Part shown: positions 6,058-6,078 of the stretch, piece by piece
How positions within the stretch are numbered: the first letter of the stretch is position 1
How the letters are laid out: each line of letters opens with the position of its first letter
From: Rubrobacteraceae bacterium
GTDB lineage: Bacteria; Actinomycetota; Rubrobacteria; Rubrobacterales; Rubrobacteraceae
Direction: 5' to 3'
Assembly: GCA_013698525.1 (NCBI GenBank)
Contig: JACCSM010000259.1
Location: 1 to 6,078, forward strand
Length of the DNA stretch: 6,078 nt
Notes under the pieces: model-generated
Database searches by the model: none
Seen by the model: only the letters and a program-made list of their open reading frames with translations
What the model was told of the DNA's origin: nothing
Position numbers and translations under genes: made by a program

Positions 6058-6078
6058 CTGGCCTCCGAGTGGAGCGGC
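6054..6078 (-). CDS. Possible 3' end of an upstream gene, cut by the window edge
   Basis: In the frame one base off from scpA, the last seven codons before the edge read PLHSEAR and then stop at TGA (6054-6056). That stop overlaps the scpA ATG as ATGA, the same 4-base pattern seen at four other junctions here. This suggests a further gene upstream in the operon. In other actinobacteria a parA-like ATPase often precedes scpA, but seven residues cannot identify anything. The call is inference from junction style only. Confidence 0.35.
6062..6066 (-). promoter_or_regulatory. Ribosome binding site of scpA
   Basis: The minus strand reads GGAGG followed by CCAG and then the ATG. This is the best Shine-Dalgarno match noticed in the window and it fixes the scpA start. 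Confidence 0.75.

Noticed and set aside
1..6078. A novel defence, mobile or biosynthetic system
   Set aside because: The minus strand is filled by seven recognisable housekeeping genes, with no repeats, integrase, transposase, array or unknown gene that could form such a system.

Overview
This 6,078-base window is GC-rich and holds one tightly packed run of genes, all on the minus strand. Read in the direction of transcription (high to low coordinates) the order is scpA, scpB, an rRNA pseudouridine synthase of the RluB/RsuA family, aroA, cmk, a plsC-type acyltransferase, and der (engA). All seven are full length with their family motifs present. No gene is convincing on the plus strand, and I see no RNA gene, mobile element, CRISPR array or gene-free stretch over 300 bases.

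The core order scpA-scpB-pseudouridine synthase-cmk-der matches the well-known actinobacterial cluster (for example Rv1709 to Rv1713 in Mycobacterium tuberculosis). Here aroA sits between the pseudouridine synthase and cmk, and plsC sits between cmk and der. The GC-richness, frequent GTG/TTG starts and gene order suggest an actinobacterium, plausibly a deep-branching one (Rubrobacter-like). That placement is inference.

The layout looks like one operon. Four junctions share a 4-base overlap (scpA/scpB GTGA, pseudouridine synthase/aroA GTGA, cmk/plsC GTGA, plsC/der TTGA). One has a 1-base overlap (scpB/pseudouridine synthase TAGTG). Only aroA and cmk are separated, by 34 bases, and that gap contains a possible -10 element. 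At the right edge another reading frame ends in an ATGA overlap with scpA, so the operon probably begins outside the window. At the left edge, 3 bases after the der stop, lies a perfect 13-bp inverted repeat that probably closes the operon.

Functionally this is a housekeeping set: chromosome condensation and segregation (ScpA, ScpB), ribosome maturation (pseudouridine synthase, Der), aromatic amino acid precursor synthesis (AroA), pyrimidine nucleotide supply (Cmk) and phospholipid synthesis (PlsC). I did not find a new system. The points worth a second look are residue substitutions at conserved motif positions in AroA, Der, Cmk, PlsC and ScpB, the hairpin after der, the possible internal promoter before cmk, and a lone TTA codon in an AT-rich patch of scpA.
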